Assembly: GCA_014379625.1 (NCBI GenBank)
Contig: JACMLJ010000002.1
Coordinates: 87,306 to 151,305, forward strand
Direction: 5' to 3'
DNA length: 64,000 bases
From: Ferruginibacter sp.
Lineage (GTDB): Bacteria > Bacteroidota > Bacteroidia > Chitinophagales > Chitinophagaceae
Below, piece by piece: positions 8,259 through 17,944 of the stretch (the first letter of the stretch is position 1; every line of letters starts with the position of its first letter). The position numbers and the translations under genes were made by a program. Under the pieces are notes generated by a model, which saw only the letters and a program-made list of their open reading frames with translations, made no database searches and had not been told where the DNA came from.

Positions 8259-9863
8259 CTAAGGGAAAGAAATTCTTGCTATTGGTTGAATATTCATTTC
8301 AGGCGATAGCTCGTGATAGGACAAAACCGCTATCTGCGGATAATTGAACTCAATTATCTTTTTTATATGGGGGCGTACGTTTACTGTTGTTAAAATTACC
8401 GGAACCTGTGATGCAGGCGGCAAATTCACTATTTCGTTTTGTACAGCCTCATTTATCTTTTTGCAGTTTTCATCATCAGGGTTTTCTCTCCCGGAAATAG
8501 CTGGGTCAATCATTATTTCGATGTCGGGATCAAGCAGGTAAACTATCAATGTGCTTTGTCCGCTTGTATATTTATAACTAATGGATTTCTTTAGTCTCGC
8601 CCTTACAAATTCCACAATATTTTCAGCTTTGCTTTTCCAGCCGGTTTTTTCACTTTGCCTAACAGGTATCCTTTCTTCAAATATAATATGCGTGTGGCCA
8701 TTTGCTATAATATAATCGCTATCCACTATTGCCTGAAGGATAAATTGAAGATTGCGAATGGATATACCGTCTTTTGCAAGTAAACGAAGTGTTTTAACAC
8801 TAACCGCCAGCAAATTAAATTTTTCAATACATTCACCAACTTTCGGAAATGTCAATTTCAAAGTTTTCAGGTTTTGTACAATCAATTTTTTATCCACACA
8901 GGAATACCCGTATTTCCGGAGAAAACTGCTGAAACCAAGTATAAAATATCCAAAGCTGTCCCATGTAGTAAAGCGCGCATTTTCGGCAGATTTTTTATTC
9001 AAACTTTCAATAATGGTACACTTGTTTCCATTGGCAGGGTTGATGGCTGCTCTCCCGGCAATTCCGATCAGGCTTAACCTGTCCGGAGTATCATTTACCA
9101 GCACCTCGTTTTCCAGTAAGCCAACACAGGGAATCGAAGTAAAACTATTTATTTTAAAGTAGAAAGCATTTAACGGCAACTGTTTATCAAAATACAGCCT
9201 AAAAGGCGGGTACTTTATTCCGGTTTCATAAAATAAACCATCCCGCATCAATTCAAATAAATTTTCACGGCCCCTTGCTTTAATAATATGCTCAAAATAA
9301 TCCGGGTGGAAAAATACGGCAATCTCCGGACCGCTGAGCGCTTCAATCAGCTCTTCTCTTAGATCATTCCATTCAATGGGTGAACTGCGCAGGTATTTAT
9401 TACTGATTTCAATGATACGGGAGTTATCCGCAATTGAAATTTTCAGGCTAAGCAGTTCAGCGATTATTTCTTTATAGAGCGTTTTAATTTCATTGTGATC
9501 TTCGCCGGATGATGAATTGAGTACCGGCAAATAACCCGTTAAACATTCATCCGGAAACAGCACCTGCGGTTGCAACCACAATATGTTGCTTATTAAAAGT
9601 TCCCAATATTTGCCTGTTTCAGGGTTTAATTTATCTAAATAAAGGGTGTAAGCCGTTACCTCGTCAACGAGAGATGCGGGAAACTCACAGCGATGTTCAT
9701 TCACCGTCAGAAAATCAATTTTATCAGTAAGGGTAATTTCAAAAGCAGTGGTGACGCCTAATGTATAAAGCATATCCCAAATAATTGTATCCAATTCATC
9801 TTTACTGATTTCTTTTTTAGTGGAATTATAAGTTCCAATTTGTATTTTTAAGACCGGATACAT
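8259..9863 (-). CDS. Soluble FlhA/FHIPEP-like C-domain protein of the caspase cassette
   Basis: This 534-residue protein has no membrane segment. From about residue 200 it follows the cytoplasmic domain of FlhA/SctV export-gate proteins: GIKYPPFRLYFDKQLPLNAF matches the 'G-x-x-x-P-P-x-R-I-x-D-N-x-x-L-x-x-x-x-Y' block. LAKDGISIRNLQFILQAIV matches the 'R-E-x-V-S-I-R-D-L-x-x-I-L-E' block, and the C-terminus AVLSYHELSPEMNIQPIARI matches the 'V-L-S-Y-x-E-I-P-P-x-x-N-V-Q' ending. The first ~200 residues are unrecognised. The FlhA transmembrane half is absent and no flagellar or type III genes occur here. It is the last gene of the cassette, 18 bases after the TPR gene. Homology is by eye; the role is inferred to be in sensing or scaffolding. 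Confidence 0.7.
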   Translation of the reverse strand: MYPVLKIQIGTYNSTKKEISKDELDTIIWDMLYTLGVTTAFEITLTDKIDFLTVNEHRCEFPASLVDEVTAYTLYLDKLNPETGKYWELLISNILWLQPQVLFPDECLTGYLPVLNSSSGEDHNEIKTLYKEIIAELLSLKISIADNSRIIEISNKYLRSSPIEWNDLREELIEALSGPEIAVFFHPDYFEHIIKARGRENLFELMRDGLFYETGIKYPPFRLYFDKQLPLNAFYFKINSFTSIPCVGLLENEVLVNDTPDRLSLIGIAGRAAINPANGNKCTIIESLNKKSAENARFTTWDSFGYFILGFSSFLRKYGYSCVDKKLIVQNLKTLKLTFPKVGECIEKFNLLAVSVKTLRLLAKDGISIRNLQFILQAIVDSDYIIANGHTHIIFEERIPVRQSEKTGWKSKAENIVEFVRARLKKSISYKYTSGQSTLIVYLLDPDIEIMIDPAISGRENPDDENCKKINEAVQNEIVNLPPASQVPVILTTVNVRPHIKKIIEFNYPQIAVLSYHELSPEMNIQPIARISFP

Positions 9864-9881
9864 TGTTACGCTTATTTAATT

Positions 9882-12800
9882 TTATATTAATTCATCCTTT
9901 GATGCAACCAGCAGGTTAGGAAATTCAGCCTCAACCAATTTCCGCAGGTGTATCCTTAATTGGGGATCCTTTGTAAGCAGTACAAGGAGTGACTGACCAG
10001 TATCGTTTAAAACGGTGTTCCTTATTTCGGTGAGCGCTTGCTGGCAATTTTCCGGTGTCATCGCCAAAAAAGTTTTTCCTTCCGCAGTTTCCAATGCTTC
10101 TTTTATTTTACTTTCAATGTCAACCGGCAATTCGAAAAATCTTGCAGTACCATTATTAAAAGGCAGGTCACGCTTTACGTCAATGCGGACAGCCTGGATA
10201 ATTTCATTGGCCTGCTGGAAAATATGTTTAACCCTGCTAAAGGATTGGATAATGACCTGTTTATTTTTTACCGGCACTTTTTCCCTGATCAGCCCTTTCA
10301 GTAAATCGTTAAATAATAACAACAACGGCAAATCTTTTCGGATTATTACTGCATCCTCAACAGTATCCGGGCTACCTAAACCCTGGTCTTGTTTAATGAA
10401 GTTTTCGAGGTAGTTATCGCAAAACTGGGGGTCGGTAAACATCGCCAGGTTTGTAACCAGCACTGCTTCAACATGTGTTAGTATATAATCAAAAGGGTCT
10501 TGCCAGTAACCTATACTATTTTCGTCCAGTAAGGTTTTCAGTTGTATGTCTGTCCAAAGCGAATCTTTCCCTGAAATTGGGTTCCAGCCGGAGGTTCCTG
10601 TAATGGCAAGGGATTGAAGGTCTGCCGCCGGGGTGGTTATAAATAATTTCCCCTTTTGCACGGTACCTGACACGATGGGTATTTCATCTATTGAAATAAC
10701 ATAAGTGCCCGGGGCAAGGTCACCCTCATTACCCGTGATCCTGAGGCCTGGTGGTTTTACACCATATTGTTGAAATATCCTTTCCCTCATGGCGGGTATT
10801 AAACCCGTGATCACATACCAATCGGGTGAATCTGCCTCCGGCGAAACCAAATCGCTGCTGATTTCAATGGCTATAGAAGTAACGCCGGGATAGGTAACAT
10901 TTGTTTTATTGATCAATATATCCCAGAAATTATCATCCATAGTTTTCAATAGCCAGGCATCCGCAATTTGTAGTGACTGCCTGTTGGTTTCGAGGAAATT
11001 CCCAAATGCCCAGGTTAATTTGGGGTTATATGCATAATTCGTCATTTCTGCCCAAACCTGTTTTTGAAGGTCATAGTCTTTTTCTATCAGGCTGAACAGG
11101 GTTTGCAAATATTCCAGGCTTTTTTCCTCATTCCCCGATCCGTAATATGCCAGAGAAAGATGTATATCCTTATTGATTGATTTGGCCGGACCAGTCAACT
11201 CGAACTGGTCGAGGTATTCAATCGCAGTTGTATATTTCGACTCTTTTATATAAGACCTCGCCAGCGATAAAACTTCCAGTTCAATTTCATCAAGGGCAGT
11301 TTGAAACTCGGGGAAACGGGACTGGTATTGTGAAAGCGATTGATAGATCCGGTAAGCCTCCGGGAAATCTTTTGCATCAAAGCTGATCCTGCCAAGCCCG
11401 GCCAGGATCGTAATATAAGGCACAGAACCCTCTTTAAACCCATATTGTTGCTGCCTGCTTATCAACTCCTCCTTTTCGGTGAGTGGTTTTACATTAATAT
11501 ATGCCTTTCTTTCATTAATTAACTTCTTCCAATCCGCAATTTTATCCTTAAACTCGCTGGAGGAATCATATAGCGTGCTTTTTTCATTTTTATATTGAAA
11601 TTCCAAAGCACCAAGGCTTTGAAATAATTCATGCAACACCCTTTTATTATATATCGATACAATAAAAGAATCGAATATTGCTTCCGCTTTTGCATTTAAC
11701 CCGGCATATAAATAAAACTGAAGCAAACTAAAGGAAGTATCCCTTGCAGGACCGCCATTTTTAACCAGGGTTTCCATTCTATGGATCGCTTTTTCAGTTT
11801 GGCCGGAAATAAAAAGGGCCCATGAAAAGGTAAAATCTTCTTTGAGATAAAAATATTTATTGTCTTTCGTTTCTTTTATTTCTGTTGTAGTTGAAGCCTC
11901 CTTTAATTCTTTCTTCTCTAATTCAATAATTACATTTGCCTCCCTTATTGCTTCTGCCGATTGGTGGGCATGCCAATGGCACACCATTTTCATCTGGTGG
12001 GCAAACAAATAAGAATTAACCTCCCGTATAACCTCATTAAAAAGCAGGCAAGCCTGTTCAGGTTGGTTGTCATTTTGAAAAATTATAAAGCCTTCCCAGG
12101 CCTTGTGATAATATTTATAAACATTGGGACTGCTCGCCTCTTTCTTTTTTAGTTCCTTAAGGAATGCTAACGGCTTTTCATACTCCCCAATATTCACTAA
12201 CAATATAATTTTTTCTTCTTTAAGAAATTCATCCTGGGCATTTAAGGTTGTTGCTCTTTCCAGGGCAACCAGGCTGTTAAACTCAAAATCGAGGTTGCGG
12301 TAAAACCGGCCCAGGTATGTCCAAAATGAATAATTACCGGCGTCATGAACAAGGGCCCTTTCTGCCAATAAAACGGACAGCCAGTATTCTTTATAAAAAT
12401 TAATTTCCCTGAACTTAAATTTCACCTCGTGTATCCGCGCTAATACGATATAGTGCCAGGCATTATATCTAGCCGTTACGTTTTTTTCGGGTGCGGCATA
12501 CCAGGTATCAAATGCGTTATTGACCAGTTCTTTATCATTGTAGGGGGGGGCGCTTATATAACTGAGCAAAAAAAGCACATCCGCATTATATTTAAACGCC
12601 TCATTAATATGTTTATCCTTACCGATGGCTTTCTCAAAATATTTATTTGCCGCTGCAAAATTGCCCTGTCCGTAATAACATTTAGCCGCTTCATTGAAAT
12701 TAGTTTCCGCTGCATAGGTATTATCGTTTTTTTCCGCAATCTCACCTTCCAACAGGTATAACCCCAATAAAGGATAAACGTTTTCATTTTTCAGGCCAAG

Positions 12801-13967
12801 GTCCTTTGCTTTTTCAATCAATTTTTTTATCCCTTCATTCGAGGGATCAATCAGGAAATGAATGTATGCTGCAAAAAAATATGCATTGCCATCATCCTGG
12901 CGGGTATCAGGTATCCGGTCAATTTCATTCTTTACCGTTTTTTCCCCCACCATAAAAAGCAGGCCGTATTTATCTTCAATAAAAAGCCTTTTGCCTTCTT
13001 CAATGTCAATTTGCCCTTCAATTAAATTTTGAATTTTTAGAAAAAGAAGGTCATTATTGATAGATTCAACCTGGAAAGCCTTTTCAATAAACAAGCCTGC
13101 CTTTTTATAATCATGACTTGCAATGCAGTTTGCTATCCTTTCGAAGTGGTATTTCAAATTTTGGGGTTCAGCGTCTATTAACTGATCCATGATTTTTGTA
13201 ACGGCGTTGTATTGGCCCGACCGGTTAAGCGCTTTTGCCTGGAGGAACAAAAGGGTGTTGTCTTCAGGCTCACGCTGCCTGAAATAATCAATTTCGTTGA
13301 GGGCCTGCTGGTAATTACCGGAGCCGATAAACGACTCTATCAGCTTGAGGGAAATATCTTTCAGCCTTATACTTTCTTTCGGTGCATTTGTCCTTGCAGT
13401 TTCCAGGCACCTTGCTGCAATATCAAAATCATTAAAAATAATATAAACCTCCCCCAGCCCCTCCAATATCCTGAAATTTTCAGGATCCATAGGCCATAGT
13501 CGCTGGTACAGGGATAGTGCGCCCGCATGATCGGCTGTATAAAGTTTATACCTTGCGCGGAAGGTATCCAGGGATACCATCATGGGTTCGGTCAAAATCA
13601 TGTCGGCAACCCTGGGTTCCCAGTCTTCTGTTATCCAGTTTTTTAGGGACGCTATATTTTTCTCGTTAAGGTGATCGTCAACAGTATTGAGTATTTCAGA
13701 AAAATAACCCGGCGAAGAAGCCGCAGCATTTAAAAAAGCCTTGATAGCTTCAGGCTGATTTTCCCCTTTCATATAAAGATTTCCCTGTGCAATATAAATC
13801 TCTGTATCGGTGGGTTTTCCTGACTGGTTATTTTCCTTCAAAGCATATTGCAGGTATTGAATGCCTTTAATTGCATTACTACTGCCATTATTTGCAAGTG
13901 AAAGTCCAAGTTCAAAATAAAGTTCCCTCGGAGATTTGAGATTTGTATAGTCCGGTAACAGTATCAT
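9882..13967 (-). CDS. Giant TPR protein with C-terminal FHIPEP-like domain
   Basis: A 1361-residue protein. The first ~1000 residues are helical repeats of TPR character, for example GLGEVYIIFNDFDIAARCLE and repeated A-x-x-Y-x-x-A/L-x patterns, and they form a superhelical scaffold. From about residue 1020 it again follows FlhA cytoplasmic domains: SIAIEIS...GLIPAMRERI, then YGVKPPGLRITG with LAPGTYVISIDE. GLIREKVPVKNKQVIIQSF follows, then a final block ending FPNLLVASKDELI that aligns with FlhA 'L-P-x-L-x-V-L-S-x-x-E-I'. Like its downstream neighbour it lacks the membrane half. TPR-rich partners are typical sensors or adaptors for caspase and CHAT effectors, so I infer an adaptor/sensor role. 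It lies 58 bases after the CHAT gene. Confidence 0.72.
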   Translation of the reverse strand: MILLPDYTNLKSPRELYFELGLSLANNGSSNAIKGIQYLQYALKENNQSGKPTDTEIYIAQGNLYMKGENQPEAIKAFLNAAASSPGYFSEILNTVDDHLNEKNIASLKNWITEDWEPRVADMILTEPMMVSLDTFRARYKLYTADHAGALSLYQRLWPMDPENFRILEGLGEVYIIFNDFDIAARCLETARTNAPKESIRLKDISLKLIESFIGSGNYQQALNEIDYFRQREPEDNTLLFLQAKALNRSGQYNAVTKIMDQLIDAEPQNLKYHFERIANCIASHDYKKAGLFIEKAFQVESINNDLLFLKIQNLIEGQIDIEEGKRLFIEDKYGLLFMVGEKTVKNEIDRIPDTRQDDGNAYFFAAYIHFLIDPSNEGIKKLIEKAKDLGLKNENVYPLLGLYLLEGEIAEKNDNTYAAETNFNEAAKCYYGQGNFAAANKYFEKAIGKDKHINEAFKYNADVLFLLSYISAPPYNDKELVNNAFDTWYAAPEKNVTARYNAWHYIVLARIHEVKFKFREINFYKEYWLSVLLAERALVHDAGNYSFWTYLGRFYRNLDFEFNSLVALERATTLNAQDEFLKEEKIILLVNIGEYEKPLAFLKELKKKEASSPNVYKYYHKAWEGFIIFQNDNQPEQACLLFNEVIREVNSYLFAHQMKMVCHWHAHQSAEAIREANVIIELEKKELKEASTTTEIKETKDNKYFYLKEDFTFSWALFISGQTEKAIHRMETLVKNGGPARDTSFSLLQFYLYAGLNAKAEAIFDSFIVSIYNKRVLHELFQSLGALEFQYKNEKSTLYDSSSEFKDKIADWKKLINERKAYINVKPLTEKEELISRQQQYGFKEGSVPYITILAGLGRISFDAKDFPEAYRIYQSLSQYQSRFPEFQTALDEIELEVLSLARSYIKESKYTTAIEYLDQFELTGPAKSINKDIHLSLAYYGSGNEEKSLEYLQTLFSLIEKDYDLQKQVWAEMTNYAYNPKLTWAFGNFLETNRQSLQIADAWLLKTMDDNFWDILINKTNVTYPGVTSIAIEISSDLVSPEADSPDWYVITGLIPAMRERIFQQYGVKPPGLRITGNEGDLAPGTYVISIDEIPIVSGTVQKGKLFITTPAADLQSLAITGTSGWNPISGKDSLWTDIQLKTLLDENSIGYWQDPFDYILTHVEAVLVTNLAMFTDPQFCDNYLENFIKQDQGLGSPDTVEDAVIIRKDLPLLLLFNDLLKGLIREKVPVKNKQVIIQSFSRVKHIFQQANEIIQAVRIDVKRDLPFNNGTARFFELPVDIESKIKEALETAEGKTFLAMTPENCQQALTEIRNTVLNDTGQSLLVLLTKDPQLRIHLRKLVEAEFPNLLVASKDELI

Positions 13968-14025
13968 GTATTTTATGCTTCTTTAAAGTCGGGTTTATTA
14001 ATTGGATACTAATGGCCGTTATTTT

Positions 14026-15753
14026 TTATATCCGTTGAAGAAAATCTTTATACAAATTAATTTTATCATTAATAAAAATTGTAACCTTCTCCGGGTCTCC
14101 ATTGTTGCCTATTATTTCACCCTGTTTATTTTGTAATTCGGCGAACAATGCATCGATCCTGTCGTCAAATATTTTTTTTATGGTTTTTGATAAATCTATA
14201 GAATGCTTCTTTCCCAGTTCATTTTTAAAATCATATAGATTTTTTAAATTTTCCACGATGATTTCCATATTCTTTTCCAGGGTTCCTTTGTCTGTGGTAA
14301 ATTTGGCGTTGTTATCCATCGGAAGGTTCATTTCAATTTCATTTATCCTGGTTACCAGCATTTCAATGGCCTTCTTCTGATGGTTGATAGATTTTTCGTC
14401 TACTGTTTGGGATGGGGATGTATTATTGCCGGTAACCGTACCAACCGTGCCTGCTGAGATACGGCCTGTATTTCCCGTCGATACACCTGTACTTGGGTTA
14501 AATGTTTCTTGGCCCTCCCTGTTCTCCGCTATTTTTTGAATTTTGAAAGAATCAATATCCGAACTGCCACTGTAAATGATCGGATAACCCTTGCCAGCCC
14601 TGCTCAGGGAGTTTTGTAAAATAAATATTGCATCAGACAATGATTTACTCCCATCCATCAATGATTTATAAAACTTGCTGATATTATCTTTATAAATAGC
14701 AAGATTATTAGTGCCCGCCAAATTAAAACTATAGGGAATGGAAAGTACCGCGGGCAGGTGATATTCTATCAGTTTCGCGGCAATATTTTTAAAACCCAGG
14801 TATGCCCCATCCTCGTAATTATTCCAGCTTTGAAAAATAAAAAATTTTATTCCCAGGCTGGTAATGGCTTTTTCAAATTCAGGATAAAATCTATCGGAAA
14901 GGTTAACCCCTTTTGCATCAACACTTAGTCCATCCTGTTGCCAAAAAAAAAGTTGCGCTTCATCACCCTTTCCTTCTATTTTCGCTTCACCGATAAAATG
15001 AACAATATCCGGCTTATGCTGACTGACTGCATTGTAGAAATTATCATAGGTAGTTTTTGGATTTATGTCATTTTCATTTTCCGGGGGGGCAATATACAGG
15101 TAAGAAAAAAGACTTTCTTTCAGCCCTTTATTATTATCAATTTCAGCAGCTTTAATGTCCCTAAACAACTGCTCAATTTCTTCAATATGCTTTTTCTCGA
15201 ACTGTCCTTTCTGGGGGGAGAAAAAAACGAGCACATTTAGTTTTTTAAGCGTTTCCAAACCAGACGATGGTTTATCGTATACCCGGTGAAGTTTGATTTT
15301 TGAAAGTAAAAAAAATCCCTTTTTAATGTCCAGTTCATTAGAATAATGCAAATATTCCCATGGGCATTTTGCAAGTATGGCGGCATCGTCACTATCACCA
15401 AATTTGAGGATTAACTGTAAGTCTTCCTTTTCATGGTCATTTTTTTTGTCGTTCTCATTGATAGATTTAACGAGCTCATTGCCAATTGGGTTTTTCAACA
15501 ATATTTTAAACAGGTAATCCCCGATCAGTAACGAGAGGTTATTTCTTGTATTGGTCCTGATTAATTCTCCGCTTGCCCGGATGGCTTCATAACAATAAGT
15601 AATGGTGTTTTGACACAACTCATCGAAAATTTTAGCATCCACTTCAATTCCATTGCAATTCAATTGCTGAAAGAAATCAATATCAGTATGGTTAAAATTA
15701 ATATCGGCAAAACTATTGATCGTTAATATGAATTGTTTTCTGATGGTGCTCAT
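14026..15753 (-). CDS. CHAT-fold protein with apparently lost catalytic residues
   Basis: A 575-residue protein with a CHAT (caspase-HetF-associated) fold in residues about 120-400. Landmarks are CPWEYLH (130-136), DIVHFIGEA (249-257), FIFQSWNN (305-312), LPAVLSIPYSFN and a typical FYKSLMDGSKSLSDAI helix. In active CHAT proteases the second landmark is normally H-x-x-G-H-G, but here the catalytic His position is E256. The third normally carries the catalytic Cys (S-A-C-E-S), which is Ser/Trp here. It is therefore probably a pseudo-enzyme. A Gly/Thr/Asn-rich linker (about 415-452) leads to a helical C-terminal domain (455-575) that resembles the C-terminus of the neighbouring caspase. Second gene of the cassette. 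Confidence 0.75.
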   Translation of the reverse strand: MSTIRKQFILTINSFADINFNHTDIDFFQQLNCNGIEVDAKIFDELCQNTITYCYEAIRASGELIRTNTRNNLSLLIGDYLFKILLKNPIGNELVKSINENDKKNDHEKEDLQLILKFGDSDDAAILAKCPWEYLHYSNELDIKKGFFLLSKIKLHRVYDKPSSGLETLKKLNVLVFFSPQKGQFEKKHIEEIEQLFRDIKAAEIDNNKGLKESLFSYLYIAPPENENDINPKTTYDNFYNAVSQHKPDIVHFIGEAKIEGKGDEAQLFFWQQDGLSVDAKGVNLSDRFYPEFEKAITSLGIKFFIFQSWNNYEDGAYLGFKNIAAKLIEYHLPAVLSIPYSFNLAGTNNLAIYKDNISKFYKSLMDGSKSLSDAIFILQNSLSRAGKGYPIIYSGSSDIDSFKIQKIAENREGQETFNPSTGVSTGNTGRISAGTVGTVTGNNTSPSQTVDEKSINHQKKAIEMLVTRINEIEMNLPMDNNAKFTTDKGTLEKNMEIIVENLKNLYDFKNELGKKHSIDLSKTIKKIFDDRIDALFAELQNKQGEIIGNNGDPEKVTIFINDKINLYKDFLQRI

Positions 15754-15859
15754 TATAAATACTCCATGTTAAATAAATGACTTAATTGTATTGGTAAACG
15801 CTGTTTATAAAGCAATTCCGGTATCCCTGCAATAACAAAAATTAGTGTTGACTTTTAAT

Positions 15860-17515
15860 TTAACCGATCGCTTCAATTTCCTTAAAAATATTTTTAAGGC
15901 TTTCTATTCTCCCAAGTAAAAAGTTTTCCGTGTTTTCAAATTCCTCATCCCCTATTTCGTCTTCCGCAATAGCCTTCAATCTTTTTTTATCAAGGTCCTT
16001 ACTTATCCTGGCCGTTTGTTTGTCAATTTCCTGCCTGATATTTTCTTTTAAATCCGTAAAGTCATTGACAGCAACGCCATTTTCTACATTCTTCAGCAAT
16101 TTTAATTTTTCAACCAGGCTATTTTTAAAATCTTTAATCTTGGATTTGTCCAGCGTCAGCTTGGCATTGTTTTCGGGCGTTAGTTTTTTTTCAATTTCCA
16201 TTAGCCTGGTAAAAAGTAACCTGACCATGTTAATCTCAGATTGCAGCTTTTTCCTATCTATCGCAATTATTGCTGCATTGTCATTTAACCCAGCACCTGC
16301 TTCACCACTACCCTGTTCCGTCTTATCACCTTCGATCTTCTTCCACAATTCTTTGGAGTCATTGTCGTTTTTATTCTTTAAAACTTCAATTAATTCGGCT
16401 GTTATTTTATCTTTCGATTTATCTTTTAATTCAAGATGATCGAGAATTTCTTTCAGGCTTTCCATTGTAAGGCCATTATTGATTGTTACCCCTTGTAAGA
16501 TATAATTTCCATTGCCAATATCCTGAACAGTGTTAGTTTGGACCATCCAGTTAAAACTATTTCTATAGGCTTTAGATTCATTGTCCGGTTCAAATGCTAC
16601 GGTTGTATTAATTATGTCTTTACTGTTGGATAATTTTAAGGAACTGAACTGCTGATCAAACAACTCCATTTCCGGGTTAGCTCCCGCAGGATATTTTTTT
16701 ATGGTGAAATCTTTGATACCGCTTTCTTTTAAAACATTCAGTTGAGGTTGTTGCACCTGCTTCACTTCATCTGAAAAATGGACCGGTGCGGCAGCCGGGC
16801 TTTTTAAAATATCCTGTTGCATTTTCTTTACCTCACCCGAAAGGGCAACTACCCTTTCCCGGGTATCCATCGCCAGGTTTAATACGCCTACGTCCGTATC
16901 TCCCCCAATTAAAAATTTACCCCCCAGTCCTTCAATTAATGCATAGGTGAAAATGCTGACCGGTTTGCTGAGATAAGAGAACTGGCTTTTATGGCATGCG
17001 GTTAATATGATACGGTTTTTATGCTCCTGTTTCAAAAATGGCTCTACTTCAAAAGGTATATCGGTCATACCCTCCGAATGACAGCAATCCAGTAATACCA
17101 ACAGTTTATCGCATTGAATTGCTTCCAGTTTTTTAACGAATTCACTGCCCGCTATCCCGGTGCTAAGATCATCATTGATGGTATCCTGGCAAATCAAATG
17201 ATAATTGTTGCCCTGTTTACTCCCGTGCCCCGAAAAATAAATGATTACCAGGTCAGCGGGTTCTTTAGCTGTTTTAGCAGCAAGCAAATCGAGTTCATCC
17301 GTAATATGCTTTTTTTTAGCCTCCTGGTCAACCAATATTTTAATATGACCTTCATTTGCAGAAAAAATACCAAATGTTTCCAAAGCCCATTTAAGATATT
17401 GGGCATCTACGGCGGTTATTGCCATCAACTCACTGTCCCCCTGTTGCTGATCGGCCCTTTTGCCAACACCCACCAATACCGCAAATGATTTCTCTTTATC
17501 AAATGTTGATCCCAT
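15860..17515 (-). CDS. Caspase-family (C14-like) protease, first gene of the cassette
   Basis: A 551-residue protein whose first ~230 residues form a caspase/metacaspase fold. The catalytic His is H97 in YFSGHGS and the catalytic Cys is C145 in LLDCCHSEG, so it looks active. Residues about 325-350 contain a short motif, VQDIGNGNYILQGVTINNG, resembling Q-x-I-G-x-x-N-Y amyloid-type interaction motifs. Residues about 415-551 are a helical domain with NNAKLTLDKSKI that reappears in the next protein as NNAKFTTDKGTL. It is followed after 106 bases by the CHAT-like gene. Bacterial caspases of this type act as regulated proteases in immune or cell-death systems; the substrate is unknown. Confidence 0.85.
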   Translation of the reverse strand: MGSTFDKEKSFAVLVGVGKRADQQQGDSELMAITAVDAQYLKWALETFGIFSANEGHIKILVDQEAKKKHITDELDLLAAKTAKEPADLVIIYFSGHGSKQGNNYHLICQDTINDDLSTGIAGSEFVKKLEAIQCDKLLVLLDCCHSEGMTDIPFEVEPFLKQEHKNRIILTACHKSQFSYLSKPVSIFTYALIEGLGGKFLIGGDTDVGVLNLAMDTRERVVALSGEVKKMQQDILKSPAAAPVHFSDEVKQVQQPQLNVLKESGIKDFTIKKYPAGANPEMELFDQQFSSLKLSNSKDIINTTVAFEPDNESKAYRNSFNWMVQTNTVQDIGNGNYILQGVTINNGLTMESLKEILDHLELKDKSKDKITAELIEVLKNKNDNDSKELWKKIEGDKTEQGSGEAGAGLNDNAAIIAIDRKKLQSEINMVRLLFTRLMEIEKKLTPENNAKLTLDKSKIKDFKNSLVEKLKLLKNVENGVAVNDFTDLKENIRQEIDKQTARISKDLDKKRLKAIAEDEIGDEEFENTENFLLGRIESLKNIFKEIEAIG

Positions 17516-17944
17516 AATCTTATACTGATATTTTATATACTATCCTTTGCTCCCATTACATTTCCTATAGCAATGTCAGGCAAGGCTTTTATTAACCTTT
17601 AAATGTAAAATAATTAAATATCATATACAAAATTGATTTGCCTTTCTCAAAAAAGAAAGAATAGGGCAGACAGCGCTGTAACGAAAACTGGAGGGAATAA
17701 ATGACAATAACAGTTATCCCTTTAAGCAAAATCTTGTTTCGTAAAAACACGAAGTAAGAAATATAATGGCATCATCACCGTTCTGAAAGAGTGACGCAAT
17801 TGAACGCAGCGCCTAACTAATTGACACTAAAATATCAGGGTTTTTATTTATTTAACGGGAGAAATTGTTTACCTGTTAAACCGGTAATACGACAATAGGA
17901 AAAGCAGCACCTGCTTTGATTTCACCACCCATAAAAAATTTAAC
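17516..17944. other. Upstream region of the caspase cassette
   Basis: About 430 AT-rich bases lie between the caspase start and a small rightward gene. I find no convincing TAnnTTTG element on the minus strand, no hairpin and no coding frame. The cassette promoter must be here but I cannot place it. Confidence 0.4.

Noticed and set aside
8259..9863. Flagellar or type III secretion export gate
   Set aside because: The membrane half of FlhA is missing and no other flagellar or injectisome gene lies in the window.
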